In this document: positions 22,575 to 33,110 of the stretch, one piece after another
Layout of the letters: every line of letters starts with the position of its first letter
Numbering within the stretch: position 1 is the stretch's first letter
DNA from: Acanthococcus lagerstroemiae
Lineage: Eukaryota; Arthropoda; Insecta; Hemiptera; Eriococcidae
Assembly (NCBI GenBank): GCA_031841125.1
Contig: CM063108.1
Span: 53,714,122-53,778,121 of the forward strand
Length of the DNA: 64,000 nt
Direction of reading: 5' to 3'
The notes under the pieces: generated by a model
What the model was told of the DNA's origin: nothing
The model's database searches: none
Seen by the model: the letters and a program-made list of their open reading frames with translations, nothing else
Position numbers and translations under genes: made by a program

Positions 22575-22972
22575 AAATTCGATGTCAAAAAATATTTATC
22601 TCTCATACATTCTCCTAACAGTCTATATTTTGGAATGAAAATCGGAAAAAACATCAATTTCCAAGATTTTTAGGTTTTCTGGCAGCGCTGAAAGCGATTT
22701 ATGCCCCGTTCTTCCAAACATGGTCATGTTGGGTACCATTCGATTGAGAATTTCAAGGAGAATAACTTTTATACTTGACATTTTCCCTGAAAAGGCTTAT
22801 TTTTCGAGAAAAATCGAAAAACCTCAATTTGGAAAACGTCTGAACCCCCGTGAGGTTAGTGGCCGGGCTGGAAGGGGTAAACTTTTCAGGATACATTTCC
22901 TGGGACCTCATAGAACATGTTTCTGAAAAGAAACCTGTGCCTCCAATTTTTTCCTTTTTCACAGCTTTATTT
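22575..22972. repeat. Right arm of large imperfect inverted repeat
   Basis: This arm is complementary to 20828-21159 and somewhat longer. Together the arms can form a stem of about 330 bp with a 1.4-kb loop. Confidence 0.85.
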
Positions 22973-23439
22973 TCTGAACTATACCCATAATACTTAGTTT
23001 ATATTTGTGTGTAGAAGAAAATATTCAACAAGTTTACAGAGCAGGAGCATCAAAATTTAGGGAGGGGACAACTTTTGTCCACGACGATAGACATCTTGTC
23101 CATGACGAAAGTACTGATCTACGGAGAAAACAGTTTCAAGAATTTCCTTTTCCAGGGAATTTTTGAAAACGGTGCTATCACCTGCGTAATTGCTATGATC
23201 TGCCCCCTGGATTATGTTGTGAAGTCCCTGACAGCAAATTGAACTTTTCTACATATACTTCCAGTCTTTCTGAATAATAATACCACTTTACTGGAGCAAA
23301 ACAACATGAAACAAATTTTTTTTTTTTAATATAACAGATACTGAGCCCCTCACATAGGACACATCCTCATGATTTTTCCAATCAAAATATGATAGCTGTC
23401 CTAACTGTTCTGTCTGATGAACTGGATTGGTGGAATTTC
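22973..23439. other. Unassigned AT-rich interval
   Basis: No gene or repeat end is recognised. There is a local TTGTCCACGACGATAGACAT / TTGTCCATGACGAAAGTACT doublet at 23074-23115. Confidence 0.5.
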
Positions 23440-23760
23440 CCGATGTGCAAAACCGAGTTGAAAATTGTTACTGTGTAACAAGTTTGTAACACCAAACTAG
23501 TAACAAGGTTTTTGTTACTGTGTAGCAAAAATTCAACCAATCAGGAACGAGGAGGCTATGTAGCAGTTTTCATTTATGTGCGACAGTGTCGCAATTTAAT
23601 TGTTACATTGTAACAGATATTCTGTAACGTAGTAGCAGTTTTGTAGAACTTTTTTTGGTTCATTGATGCAATTTTCTTGTTACTGTGTAACAATTCTAGG
23701 CTCCACCATTATTGCTACACTGTAACATTTTTTTTTAGTTTTTGTTACAGTGTAGCCATA
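23440..23760. repeat. Array of TGTTAC-N3-GTAACA palindromes, copy 1
   Basis: The segment begins CCGATGTGCAAAACCGA and carries at least seven short palindromes in about 300 bp: 23465-23481 (TTGTTACTGTGTAACAA), 23513-23526, 23580-23592 (GCGACAGTGTCGC), 23601-23615 (TGTTACATTGTAACA), 23677-23693, 23712-23727 and 23742-23757. A second copy lies inverted at 27789-28023. It is a non-coding mobile or protein-binding repeat of unknown class. Confidence 0.75.
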
Positions 23761-23859
23761 CGTTTTCGCAAGTATCAGGTTCCAGAAGGATCGCGTTGGC
23801 AGTATTTATATTAAATTACCGAAGTCCAATAAATTAGAGAAAGCCAGATTAATCACGAG

Positions 23860-24052
23860 CAGGGGGCGGAAATAGAGCGAAAACCTCGGGGGAGGGGGGC
23901 TGAAGCCCCAGCGCCTAAAAAATACTTTATAAAAATCCAAAAATCATAGCCCCCCCCCAAAAAAAAAAACTATTGTTACTGTATTAAGATTAAATTTAAA
24001 AAAAAAAGGAGGGGCTAATTTTGAAACCGGGGCTCCCTTTTTTCCACCTCTG
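23860..24052. mobile_element. hAT MITE with perfect 8-bp target duplication
   Basis: The element is 193 bp, with left end CAGGGGGCGGAAATAG and right end complement CAGAGGTGGAAAAAAGGG. It is flanked on both sides by ATCACGAG (23852-23859 and 24053-24060). CAG...CTG ends and an 8-bp duplication are diagnostic for hAT. The interior contains G-, C- and A-tracts and no frame. Confidence 0.85.
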
Positions 24053-24060
24053 ATCACGAG

Positions 24061-24845
24061 AGTTAATTTGAACAAGTTGCATGCTCGCCTGAACAAAATA
24101 ATAAATTTCTTTTTGTATACTCGGCAATTCTCCAAAAATACTGCATTTCACGCGGCCTTCCTAGAAAACTGATTTCTTACGCGTATTAACTAATTTACGT
24201 AAATATAATTAATCATAGATCTTGAAATTCATAAATTAATTTTATTATCATTCAGAAAAAGGTTCATATGCAAAATGAAAATTCCAAGTTATTCAGTTTT
24301 AAAATAATCAATAAAAATAGTATTGAAATTGGAAAACAAAGGAAAAATACAGACAAAAACATAAAATGTCCGAAAATAACATTTTAAACCGGGAAAATTT
24401 AATATATTGATAATTATACCACTTAATCCAAGAAAATATAGATAAAATGTCATTGATATGACATCACATTAACCGATAAATTCCAACTGCGTTCACGCGA
24501 ATCGAATGCCGCACTACATTTCAGGAAATCTGGGAAAACGAGAAAAATAGATCGTTATTATAAATAATAATGTATTGTAGGGGATGCGGTGTCCCGGGGC
24601 CAATTTGGCATGCGTGTATCGCCATACACCCCTCCATCATCGATTGTACTTTCAAAAATGTAGACTCAATCCTAGAACATGTCATTTTTGTTACTTTATT
24701 ATGCTTTCAATTTATAAAATCGTACATCTCCTTCATTCTGCATCCAATGGTAAAAAAGTGAATGGGAGTGCCTCAAAATTCTAATAATTGTAATAAACTC
24801 TGTAATCAGGATTACCCACTGAACCACCACCAACACCAGAATCAT
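24061..24845. other. Unassigned AT-rich interval
   Basis: Overlapping short frames at 24570-24784 have no recognisable domain. Nothing else is seen. Confidence 0.5.
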
Positions 24846-25193
24846 GAGTAGGAGCGTAGCAAAGAGTTTTCATTAGGGTGGGGGGGAGGGTAAAATTGTG
24901 AAAGTTCCAACTACTCAACTCAAAATTCCTAACTGTAGAGCCAAAAAAAGCTTTTGACTTTCCGGAATTTTGTAACTTCTTAACTCAAAATTCCCCTCTG
25001 TAAGCTGGTCAAATAAACTGTCAAAGCCAAAAAAAGTTTTGACTTGTCGATTTTCCTAACTTGTCAGTAGGACTCTGCTGGCTAAATAAAAAATGTCGAG
25101 TGTCCAGATCGTTCGATTTGCCAATTGGCAAGAATTTGACCAATTTTTCCAATTCTACTGATTGGGGGACAGCCCCCCTCATTCGCTACACCT
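24846..25193. mobile_element. Possible MITE with G-tract
   Basis: The left phrase GGAGCGTAGCAAAGAG and a G-tract are answered at the right by a C-tract and a phrase whose complement is GGAGGTGTAGCGAATGAGG. The inner part has a repeated AAAGCCAAAAAAAGTTTTGACTT-like unit. No target duplication is found. Confidence 0.4.
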
Positions 25194-27448
25194 CCGATTG
25201 CAAAAATCAATTCGATATTGCCTCGCAGAATTCTCATGTAAACTGTCGATCATCCTCACAGAGATATAACCTGGAAAACTTCTTATGAATAGTAAGAAAA
25301 AAAAAAAAGTTAATGTACAAATTTATTGGTACTTACTAAGGTTGATACTCGTGATGATCGCTTACACCATAATGAACTTCGACGCTATAATGTTCTATAG
25401 CATTATCAACAGTAGAGTTAGTTTCAGTCTTAATCTGAAACAGATTGTTCATCATGAATGCCTAGTTTTTCTTCATAGTAAAGTCAAAATTAGGTTTGTT
25501 TATGAGTTTGTTGACGATTGAGCATGTTCATTTATTGAAAATAAACAGTTACCTGTTCCGCTTTCCGTAAATCGCTCCTAGCTCTCTTCTTTTTACGTGA
25601 TCTGAGGATTGAACTAGTTTAGTTCTTATTTGTTTATTATGTCATTATTGCCAGGAAGTCGATGATGCTTCGGTATGAAATCTAAACAAAGGAAAGAAAC
25701 ACATATTTTACCCGGCAATAAATAGTTTTCTGGTTGAAATGGACGCTGTTAAGCAGAAACGGACCAAGCGACAAAATTTGTATTTGTATTTTAAGAACAC
25801 ATGATTCAAAGTTCAAGAGCCATATGGAAACTATATGACCTAGTGTTTACTGATAAGCTTTCTTCAAAATGGGTACGCATTTTTGATTCGGGAACCCTTA
25901 CTTACAAAATTCTACTTTTTAAAAGCTCTTTCTAACAATACTAATAATTCATTTTGTCAAAAAATGTCGCTTGTTCAGTGTCTGCGTATCAGCGTCCAAA
26001 TGTACAGTGAATTAGGCTCTTACAAATTATTGCAGATTCTGCGATAACTCAAAAAATCAAATATAATTATTTTAGAAGTGATTTTGAGTTTCCATTGTGA
26101 TTATATATTACCTATATAAGTCCGTCCCATGCTTTACACTATGCAGAGAAGGGGAAAGAAGTCCAAAATTTTTCAACTGAGATGAGTCCCGATTTCATAA
26201 GAGCGAGCAACGAAAATTGTAATGTTTTTACAAATTTTTGTCGGAAAAACGTCAACAGTGTCCCAATAAGTCTCACATTTTCCTAATGGGGGCCATCGAC
26301 TTTTCATTTTAAGTCAATTTTCAACCTTGTCCTCCATATCTCTGTGTGAATCTACCAGTTAACATACAAGACTCCGCTTTGAAAAATCAGGTGCTTTCTC
26401 TGTTGTTTTTCTCAAAACTAGTAAAAATGGACACACCTGATCTCGCTAAATTGCCACTAAACATTTCTTTACCAGCAATCTGCATTAATGTAAAATCTCA
26501 ATATAGTGTAGATATGAGATATGAAGACATAATAAGGTTACTTACTGCGTATAGTTTCATACAATTGAGTTCCGTCTAGGCGCTGTTTGGAATTGGTCCC
26601 TGTCATATTATATTATTTACATATATAACAGAGGAGCCAATTCCAGCCCCCACAACCTCACTGCAATGCAACTTGACTTTCTTCCGACGGCCTTCCAATT
26701 TGCACAGCAAAAGTGATTGGAGAGAATACCGGTCACATCTGCCCCTCGGCATTCAAAATTCTAGTCGGTGTCGATGAGTATGACACTTCGAACAAGATAA
26801 ACTCGAATCGAAATAGTTTTAATTACGAAACCAATATTCTACCGCACTGAAATAATTTTACACTAACAACTCGTAAGCATTCAAAAATAAACGATACGTC
26901 GCACTTCGAAAACCTAATACAAACTGCCCTATATCTCTTCCAGCCGGTTTTCAACGTTATTTTTAAATCGAGACCGTGGTTGCAGAAGGACGATCAATTT
27001 CTCTTTTTTAGAAATGTATCCTTTGTTCCTTATATCGTATATTGTGTTTGGGAACATATCACAGAGGCAAGAGGCAACATTCCCGGAACAGGGCAATAAA
27101 ACTCGGACCAAATGTTTCTTCGTTGATTCTCATCAAAGAATGAGTCGCTCTCACTCTGGTCATCGGCCTTTGTACACTACTGCACTGACACTTGTTCATA
27201 TATACGTGGAAAACAAAAGCGAAAATGCGAACCGCAAGCGCCAGTCCCTGGGATTGCACGAATTGCGCATAATTGTTACATAATTACATACTCTAGCACC
27301 TAGTAAAGCGAGTCACTAATGGCTTTCTGGATGGAGGACCATAAGTTTTAAGGAAGAAATACGTTCAACGAAAACTTTATACATATGTAAATCTACCGTA
27401 GACCAGTTAGAATGCAAACAATGTTTTTATTGACCATTATTAGTAGCA
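25194..27448. other. Unassigned AT-rich interval with one hairpin
   Basis: No gene is seen. At 26589-26644 GGAATTGGTCCCTGT pairs with ACAGAGGAGCCAATTCC across an AT-rich loop, a perfect-looking 8-bp stem extended with mismatches. Function unknown. Confidence 0.45.
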
Positions 27449-27582
27449 TAGCCAAAGAGAGGTCAAGGGGTGTGGTTAGTCAAGAATTGGTTTTCCTAAT
27501 TTTAGCACCCCGTTTAATACCCTTCCTTCTTGGTCAAAATAGATCCCTCCCCCCCCCCCCGACATTACGTTGACTATGCAAA
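27449..27582. mobile_element. Possible short MITE with C-tract
   Basis: GCATAGCCAAAGAGAGG at the left is mirrored by a right end whose complement is GCATAGTCAACGTAATG, followed inward by a tract of G on that strand. The layout matches the G-tract MITE family, but no target duplication is evident. Confidence 0.4.
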
Positions 27583-27788
27583 ATTGACTCAACAATATTT
27601 GCAGTTAGTAGCGGAAAAAGCGATTTTCACTTATTGAAAACTGAGATCAAAAACCAACTTCTCATACCTACCACGAACTCTATTCTAATTTGAATTCGTA
27701 GCTGTCACCTATTTACGCTCTCACACACATGCACACCATAACTGTATTTTACAGCGATGAAATATTCGAAAATTTTCTACTTCCAAAT

Positions 27789-28023
27789 TGAGACACAGTA
27801 ACATTTCCCTGTCGTTTTTGTTACCGTGTTACGAAAATAAAGTGTTACAATGTAACAATTATGTAGCTGATTTGCTTCACTCTTTCCTGTCGCAGTTTGA
27901 CTCCAGCGCCATCTGTCCGTCCCCATTTAGCAAATTTATAAACTACAGTTTTTGTGACAGTGTAACAGACTTGCGACAATGTAGCAAAAATTTTTGTTAC
28001 AAGATTTCGGTTTTGCACATCGG
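27789..28023. repeat. Array of TGTTAC-N3-GTAACA palindromes, copy 2 (inverted)
   Basis: It ends TCGGTTTTGCACATCGG (28007-28023), the complement of the start of copy 1. Inside are GTTACCGTGTTAC, TGTTACAATGTAACA, GACAGTGTAACAG and GCGACAATGTAGC. The interior differs from copy 1 more than the motif does. Confidence 0.7.
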
Positions 28024-28883
28024 GTTATTCCGGATGTTACTACACAACCCAAAGTAACCATCCCTCTCTCAAAAAAAAATTAAAAGTTGGGGTTCAAAAT
28101 TTGCTGGTAACAAAATATTTTCAGTTTCTGGAAAATGACCCACCAGCAAGTATACTGTATTAGGTTTATATATTTTATTGAGATAGCGAAATGGCCAAAC
28201 ATTGTAGTAACTTCAATATACCAACCGTGATACATAGAAAAATCACTCGCTCGAATAGATAGCTATATTCCCAAAGGATTCAAATCCGCCGATACCCATC
28301 GTAAGCCACTGCTGCGATGTACAGTTTCGTGTAGTTGAAAATCAAATTATTTTTCAAAAGATTTACGTATTCTCCCCCATCAGTTAATTAAATTCGTTGA
28401 GATTCGAATACCGATACGGAACATTGAAAAAGAGAACAATACACGAGTTCGTGGATAACAAAAAGTAGGCATACAGAACGAACAGAGGTACGGTTTTTCA
28501 AAATTAAAAAATCGCATTATCTTTCGATTTTTGCCCTTCTCGATATTCGCGAGAGCAATAACCGAATGAACTTTCGTAGCGACGGACCTATTGTTTTTCA
28601 AGGGGGTAGATTTAAAATTTTCGAGAGATTTTTTCTCGAAATTTAAATTTGGGAAACTCTGCTAACGACGTTTTTAGCTAAAAGAAACGTATTTTCCAGA
28701 ATGATGTCTTGAAGTATACTAAAAATACTTTTAAGGAGGCAAAAGGCTCTGTACAAAATTGCTTTTCTTCTACAAACAGCTTAAAACTGGACAACCGCTC
28801 AAAAGTGGCAGCAGCTTGTTACATAGCTTGTTACACATCTCGTTGATAACGACAAAATACTGACATCTGACTCCCATGAAAAT
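28024..28883. other. Unassigned AT-rich interval
   Basis: No gene, RNA gene or repeat end is recognised. Confidence 0.5.
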
Positions 28884-29415
28884 AACGAAAATATTTATCA
28901 TATCCTACAAGACGAAGTTCAGCAGGGCACAGACGTGGGCTTCAACCAAAACCCAAGTTACTAAGCTGACGGCCACCCACAATAGGATGGTGAGATCGCT
29001 TCTGGGTTTAAGATTGATATAAAGTCAGTACTCAGGTTATTAGAGAAAAATCTAATACTTCTGATGTTGGATGGACGGTGAAGAAACTTAAACTTGGATA
29101 CGCCAGGCACACCTGGTCAAGAGTCACGGGGATAAACTGAATAAAATTGTGGAGTCTTGGTATCCTAGAGGTCGTGGTAGGGAGAGGGGAAACCACCCAC
29201 GACGTGGAAAGACGAAATACTCGTAGTTCGGAGATTCAGGATTTTATGGTAGAGGAACTGCTATGAACAGAGGAGCTTGAAGACCGGTGGTAGCTGTTTA
29301 TGCCCCTGGGTGGATCCGACGGCGAGACGACACCCACCATGGCAGTCCGTTTCTGGTAATTTTATTTTGTATTTCAACTATGTTCGCTCTTTTTTGTTCA
29401 GTTAAGGTAACAAAT
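28884..29415 (+). pseudogene. LINE reverse transcriptase C-terminal remnant, first fragment
   Basis: Fragments in shifting frames match the C-terminal part of a LINE RT: FSRAQTWASTKTQVTKL, KIVESWYPRGRGRERG (about 29140) and SGFYGRGTAMNRGA with VVAVYAPGWIRRRDD (about 29240-29330). It ends in an AACAAATAAATAAATG tail near 29408. It is a dead, 5'-truncated copy. Confidence 0.65.
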
Positions 29416-29431
29416 AAATAAATGTTTGGAG

Positions 29432-29532
29432 TGTAGCCTTGTAGGGATGTGAAACTTGGGCCATAGGAAAACTAGGGAGGAGAGGAATAGCAGCTGTTGA
29501 GATGTAGTGCGATAGGCGGATACTAGGATCTC
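29432..29532 (+). pseudogene. LINE reverse transcriptase remnant, second fragment
   Basis: One frame reads like the CETWAI...RRGIAAVEM...CDRRILG segment of LINE reverse transcriptases, interrupted by stops. It is directly followed by the 3' end of the minus-strand SINE. The order relative to the fragment at 28884 suggests two insertions or a rearrangement. Confidence 0.5.
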
Positions 29533-29534
29533 CA

Positions 29535-29757
29535 TTCATTCATTTTTTTGCTCTCAACCTGAGCTCTGGAATCCGTCCTTTCGAGCATTACCTCAGAGAC
29601 GTCGAAGAGACAGTTAAGGTTTTCTTAGCCTTCTTCACTTCTTGCTGAAAAACCAGCATAGGTCGAAATGTAGCGAGCTGCTATGCTACGTGGGCTCGAA
29701 CCCGAGACCTCCGGATTCCAGGACCAGGGGGCTATCCACTCTGCCAACCAGACCCCT
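29535..29757 (-). mobile_element. tRNA-derived SINE
   Basis: On the minus strand the first ~70 bp is tRNA-like, with an A box TGGCAGAGTGG (29736-29746) and a B box GGTTCGAGCCC (29692-29702), spaced as in RNA polymerase III promoters. A unique body of ~130 bp follows, then an A-rich tail with ATGAATGAATGG. Acceptor-stem pairing fails, so it is not a tRNA gene. It would be mobilised by a LINE. Confidence 0.8.
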
Positions 29758-29824
29758 CTTGTTGGGTACCTACTATAGAGTAAACCTCGGATTACGTGTG
29801 TATATTATGAACAATAGTCGACAA

Positions 29825-30402
29825 TTTTCGCATAAGATATAACACGGAGCTGTTAAGGAACAGTCACGTGCTCTCAGAATTCAGGCTCATTTCCTATGGG
29901 CAAATCGCTGTTTCCTATTGTTGATATACATCATCTCAAGTCTACCATACCAAGTCTTCAATGGACTCATCGAATGCTCAAGACTCAATAAAAGCAGTTT
30001 GTTGACCCCAGATCGTAAAGTTTGGTTTTCTTCAATCATTGAATTTGAAATTAGTTATGGCTTACGGATACCTAGTCAACGTTTCAATTTTAGGTTCTTC
30101 CGCAAATTTTTTATCACTAAGGTCAGACCAATAGTCCCACCGCTTGCAAATACAAGCTTTTACCAATCGCAAACACTTCTGCATGTGTCCACTCCCCCCT
30201 CCCCCTTGAACGATGAGATGAAGAAAAACATGTGCAGAAGTGGTTACGTTGCTCGTGCAAGTAAAAAAACATAAGGGCTAGAAAAGTTTCAGTTTTCGCT
30301 AAGGACACTATAATAAACATTAGGTATGATCAGGAAATTACACTAAATTCTGAGAGCACGTGACTGTTCTTCAACAGCACAATGTTATATCTTATGCGCA
30401 AA
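29825..30402. mobile_element. TIR element (MITE), ~580 bp
   Basis: The left end includes TCGCATAAGATATAACA and ACAGTCACGTGCTCTCAGAA. The right end carries the same blocks in inverse order and strand, giving terminal inverted repeats of about 58 bp. No transposase is present. The target duplication is unclear. It sits 20 bp from the next TIR element. Confidence 0.7.
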
Positions 30403-30421
30403 TTGTTTACTGTCTGCTCTA

Positions 30422-31660
30422 CAGGGTTATCGGGTTTCCTTCCGCCATAGGAAAACTAGTTTTTCGCGAAACCAAGGTGCACGTTGTTTCGCTAAGCGAG
30501 CGGTCTCGTCGACATGAATTTTACGGGAAATATTCGGTGGAAATTCCGATGGCTTTTGAAGAATTTTATCAAGAATCTTCAGGAAAAATTTTCTAAGTCT
30601 CCGAAGAATTTCCTTGAAAATCTTCCGGAAAATTTTCAGATAATTTGCGAAGAATCTCATCGAAAATGTTTAGAGAAAATTTCCAATATTTCCAAGAAAG
30701 TTCATCAGCATTCTCCGAGGGAATTTCCTAACAAGTTTTGAAGAATTTCATAGGAAATATTCGGAGAAAAACTTCGATGAATTTTAAAAAATTTCATTGT
30801 AAATTTTCGGAAAAAATTTCCAATAATTTCGGAAATCTTTAGAAAAAATTTCCATTGTTTTCCAAAAAATTTCCTAAAAATTCATCGAGAAAATGTTCTG
30901 ATAATTGTTGTAGCATTTTATCGAAAGCACTCCGGGAACACCACCAAGAGTTTTGAAGAACCGTACCGAAAATCTTCAGAAAAAACCTTAGATTATTTCC
31001 AAGGAATTTCATGAAAAATATTCAGGATGATTCCTTTGATTTTCAAAGATTATCTCCGACGAACTTTATCGAAAATAATAATAGTAAATTTCCAATCATT
31101 TTCAATGAATATCATTATCTGATGATTTTTGGAGAAATTTGTCGGAAATCTTAGAAAAACTCTGCAATCATTCTAAAGTATTTTATCGGAAATCATTGAG
31201 AAGTACCTTCGATGATTCTTGAAGGTTTTCTTCAGAAAGAACGTTTTCTTGAAAAACATTGGAAATTTTTTCAACAAATTTTCAATGAGATTCTTTGGAA
31301 ATTATCGGCGTGGTTTTCCGAAAACTTCCGATGCAATTCTTTAAAAATTATCGGAAAATTTTCCCGAAGATTTTCGAGGAAATTCTTTGGAAAACACTGG
31401 ACTTTTTTCTGAATATTTCCGATGAAATTCTCCGGAAATTATCACATTTTTTCTCCAAGATTTCTGATTAAATCCTTAGAAATCATTGGGGATTTTCCCC
31501 GAACACGATTCTTCAAAAGCCATCGGAGGTTTCCCCAAATTTTTCCCATATTTCCTATGAGATTCCTGTCGAAGAGACCGCTCGCCTGGCGAAACAACGT
31601 GCACCTTGGTTTCGCGAAAAACTAGCTCTCCTATGGCGGAAGGAAAACTGACTACCCCTG
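30422..31660. mobile_element. Foldback-like element with inverted 45-bp minisatellite arms
   Basis: The element is 1239 bp, with terminal inverted repeats of about 98 bp that share CCTTCCGCCATAGGA, TTTTTCGCGAAACCAAGG and TGCACGTTGTTTCGC. It is flanked by TA on both sides. The interior consists of degenerate 45-46 bp units with core GAAGAATTTCATCGGAAA (starts near 30558, 30603, 30649, 30694, 30740). From about 31200 the units appear as the reverse complement (GATGAAATTCTYCGGAAA). Tandem repeats in inverted arms are the architecture of Drosophila Foldback elements. There is no transposase, so it is non-autonomous. The superfamily is not certain. Confidence 0.8.
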
Positions 31661-31771
31661 TATAGTACCCAAAAAACTTTCATGGGCGTAGCCAGGTGGG
31701 GGACGGGGCAAACTGGGGCGCTCTCCCCAGTTGACAGAGACTGAAGTTATATTGTAGTGTGTTTTACCCGA
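31661..31771. repeat. G-rich transposon-end phrase
   Basis: CATGGGCGTAGCCAGGTGGG followed by GGGGCAAACTGGGGC resembles the GGCGTAGCCA termini of the G-tract MITE family. No matching right end is found. Confidence 0.35.
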
Positions 31772-32356
31772 CATTAATAAATATTTCAGCCGTAAAATAA
31801 TAAAAAATTACGTTTTTCGACAATTCCACGCATTTTTGAGATTATCTCGATAAACATGTTTTCTAAAGAAAAGTTGTATGGGACCTTTTTTATAGAAAAT
31901 TGAACAAGGAACATTTTATGTTGTTTGTCTTTTAGTCTCAAAGTGAATATTTTTTTAGATAACCGGATTTAGTTAGTAAAGATCGGTTATGAAAGAACAA
32001 ATAACAAAAGCCACGTTCCTCGAAACTAATTTTTGCCATTATCTTGGTGAATATGTGCGGTCTAGAGAAAAGTTGTATGCGATATTTTTTGTAGAAAATT
32101 CAACAGGGAACATTTTATGTCCTATGCATTTTGGTCATAAAGTTAATATATATGTTTTGAGATATTCGCGTGTTTTTTTTTGTTTTTTTGTTTTAAATTT
32201 ATTCTTAGTATTACAGATAACTTCAAGATCAAAGCGCGACGAGTTAATAACCTCAGATTGAGTACAACTTTTTTATGGTGAGTCTCTAGGTCTATTAGAA
32301 CAAATTTCTGTACGCACTCAACCGATTGGTGAAAGCTTGTAAAATAAGGGACACCC
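31772..32356. repeat. Long dispersed repeat, copy A
   Basis: About 585 bp is alignable to the reverse complement of 36620-37190, from ATTAATAAATATTTCAGCCG to TTGTAAAATAAGGGACACC. Within the copy a ~200-bp unit is repeated (AGAAAAGTTGTATG...GAACATTTTATGT twice, at about 31870-31920 and 32070-32120). Non-coding, class unknown. Confidence 0.75.
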
Positions 32357-32498
32357 TTGCGGATACTTAGTATCAGATGGACAGAGTAGATGAGAAATAA
32401 GGAAGTAATTAACAGTAGGAGATAAAATGGATATTTGGAACTGCCTGAAGAGAAGGACAGATAAATTAATAGGTTATAACTTAAGGTACCCAGGAATA

Positions 32499-32780
32499 GG
32501 ACTGGGAATGTAATCGATCAAAATCGATTAAAATCGATTTCGAGCCACCTTATTGACTATCGATTTTGACTTGCCGTTAACGATTAAAATCGATTTTTTC
32601 AATTTTTCATATTTTCCGCCATTTTCCAGTTTTTACCGACTTTTCGGAGAAAAGGGAGGTTTCAGGCTTCACGTACACGACACGTTCTACTAGTTATACC
32701 CAAGATTTCTACAATTAGAAGGTTACCCAATAGGGCTGGGAATGTAATTGATCAAAATCGATCTTAATCGATTTTTCTCA
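32499..32780. repeat. Two direct copies of a hAT-like end with ATCGAT repeats
   Basis: AGGACTGGGAATGTAATCGA at about 32499 and AGGGCTGGGAATGTAATTGA at about 32733 are both followed by runs of AATCGATY. Ends of the type TAGGGCTGGG with subterminal short repeats occur in hAT elements. The copies are in direct orientation, so they are two truncated insertions. A related AATCGATTCAAATCGATTC run lies at 21400. Confidence 0.5.
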
Positions 32781-33110
32781 CCTCTACCCAGGGAATATCA
32801 CTGCTAGTAGAAGAAAGGGTAAAACGAAAGAATTGGGCGGGTCCGCAAAAGATTTCAGTATGTTCAACAGATTCGGGTCCTTTTTCCTGACTGCAATTCC
32901 CCGACAAAATCATTTCCCGCCTTTTCTCCCGACCATCAAACTTCCCGACTGCAATTTCTCGACAACCCTCTTTCCCGAATGCAATTTCCCGACAAAATCT
33001 TCTCCCGAGCATCGAACCAAATCCATTTCGCTTCTAGATCTACAGTCATTGCCAGTTAACGTGGAATTCAAATTGTATATTCTGTACGAACCGGTGCCGG
33101 ATTGAGCATC
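32781..33110. repeat. TTCCCGACTGCAATTTCCCGAC short repeats
   Basis: At about 32886-33010 units such as TTCCTGACTGCAATTCCCCG, TTCCCGACTGCAATTTCTCG and TTCCCGAATGCAATTTCCCG alternate with TCTCCCGACCATCAA. It is a degenerate tandem repeat of ~50 bp without supported coding. Confidence 0.5.

Noticed and set aside
26589..26644. microRNA precursor
   Set aside because: The stem is too short and the loop too long for a typical pre-miRNA, and there is no conservation evidence.
29687..29757. Functional tRNA gene
   Set aside because: A and B boxes are present, but the acceptor arm does not pair, and a SINE body and tail follow.
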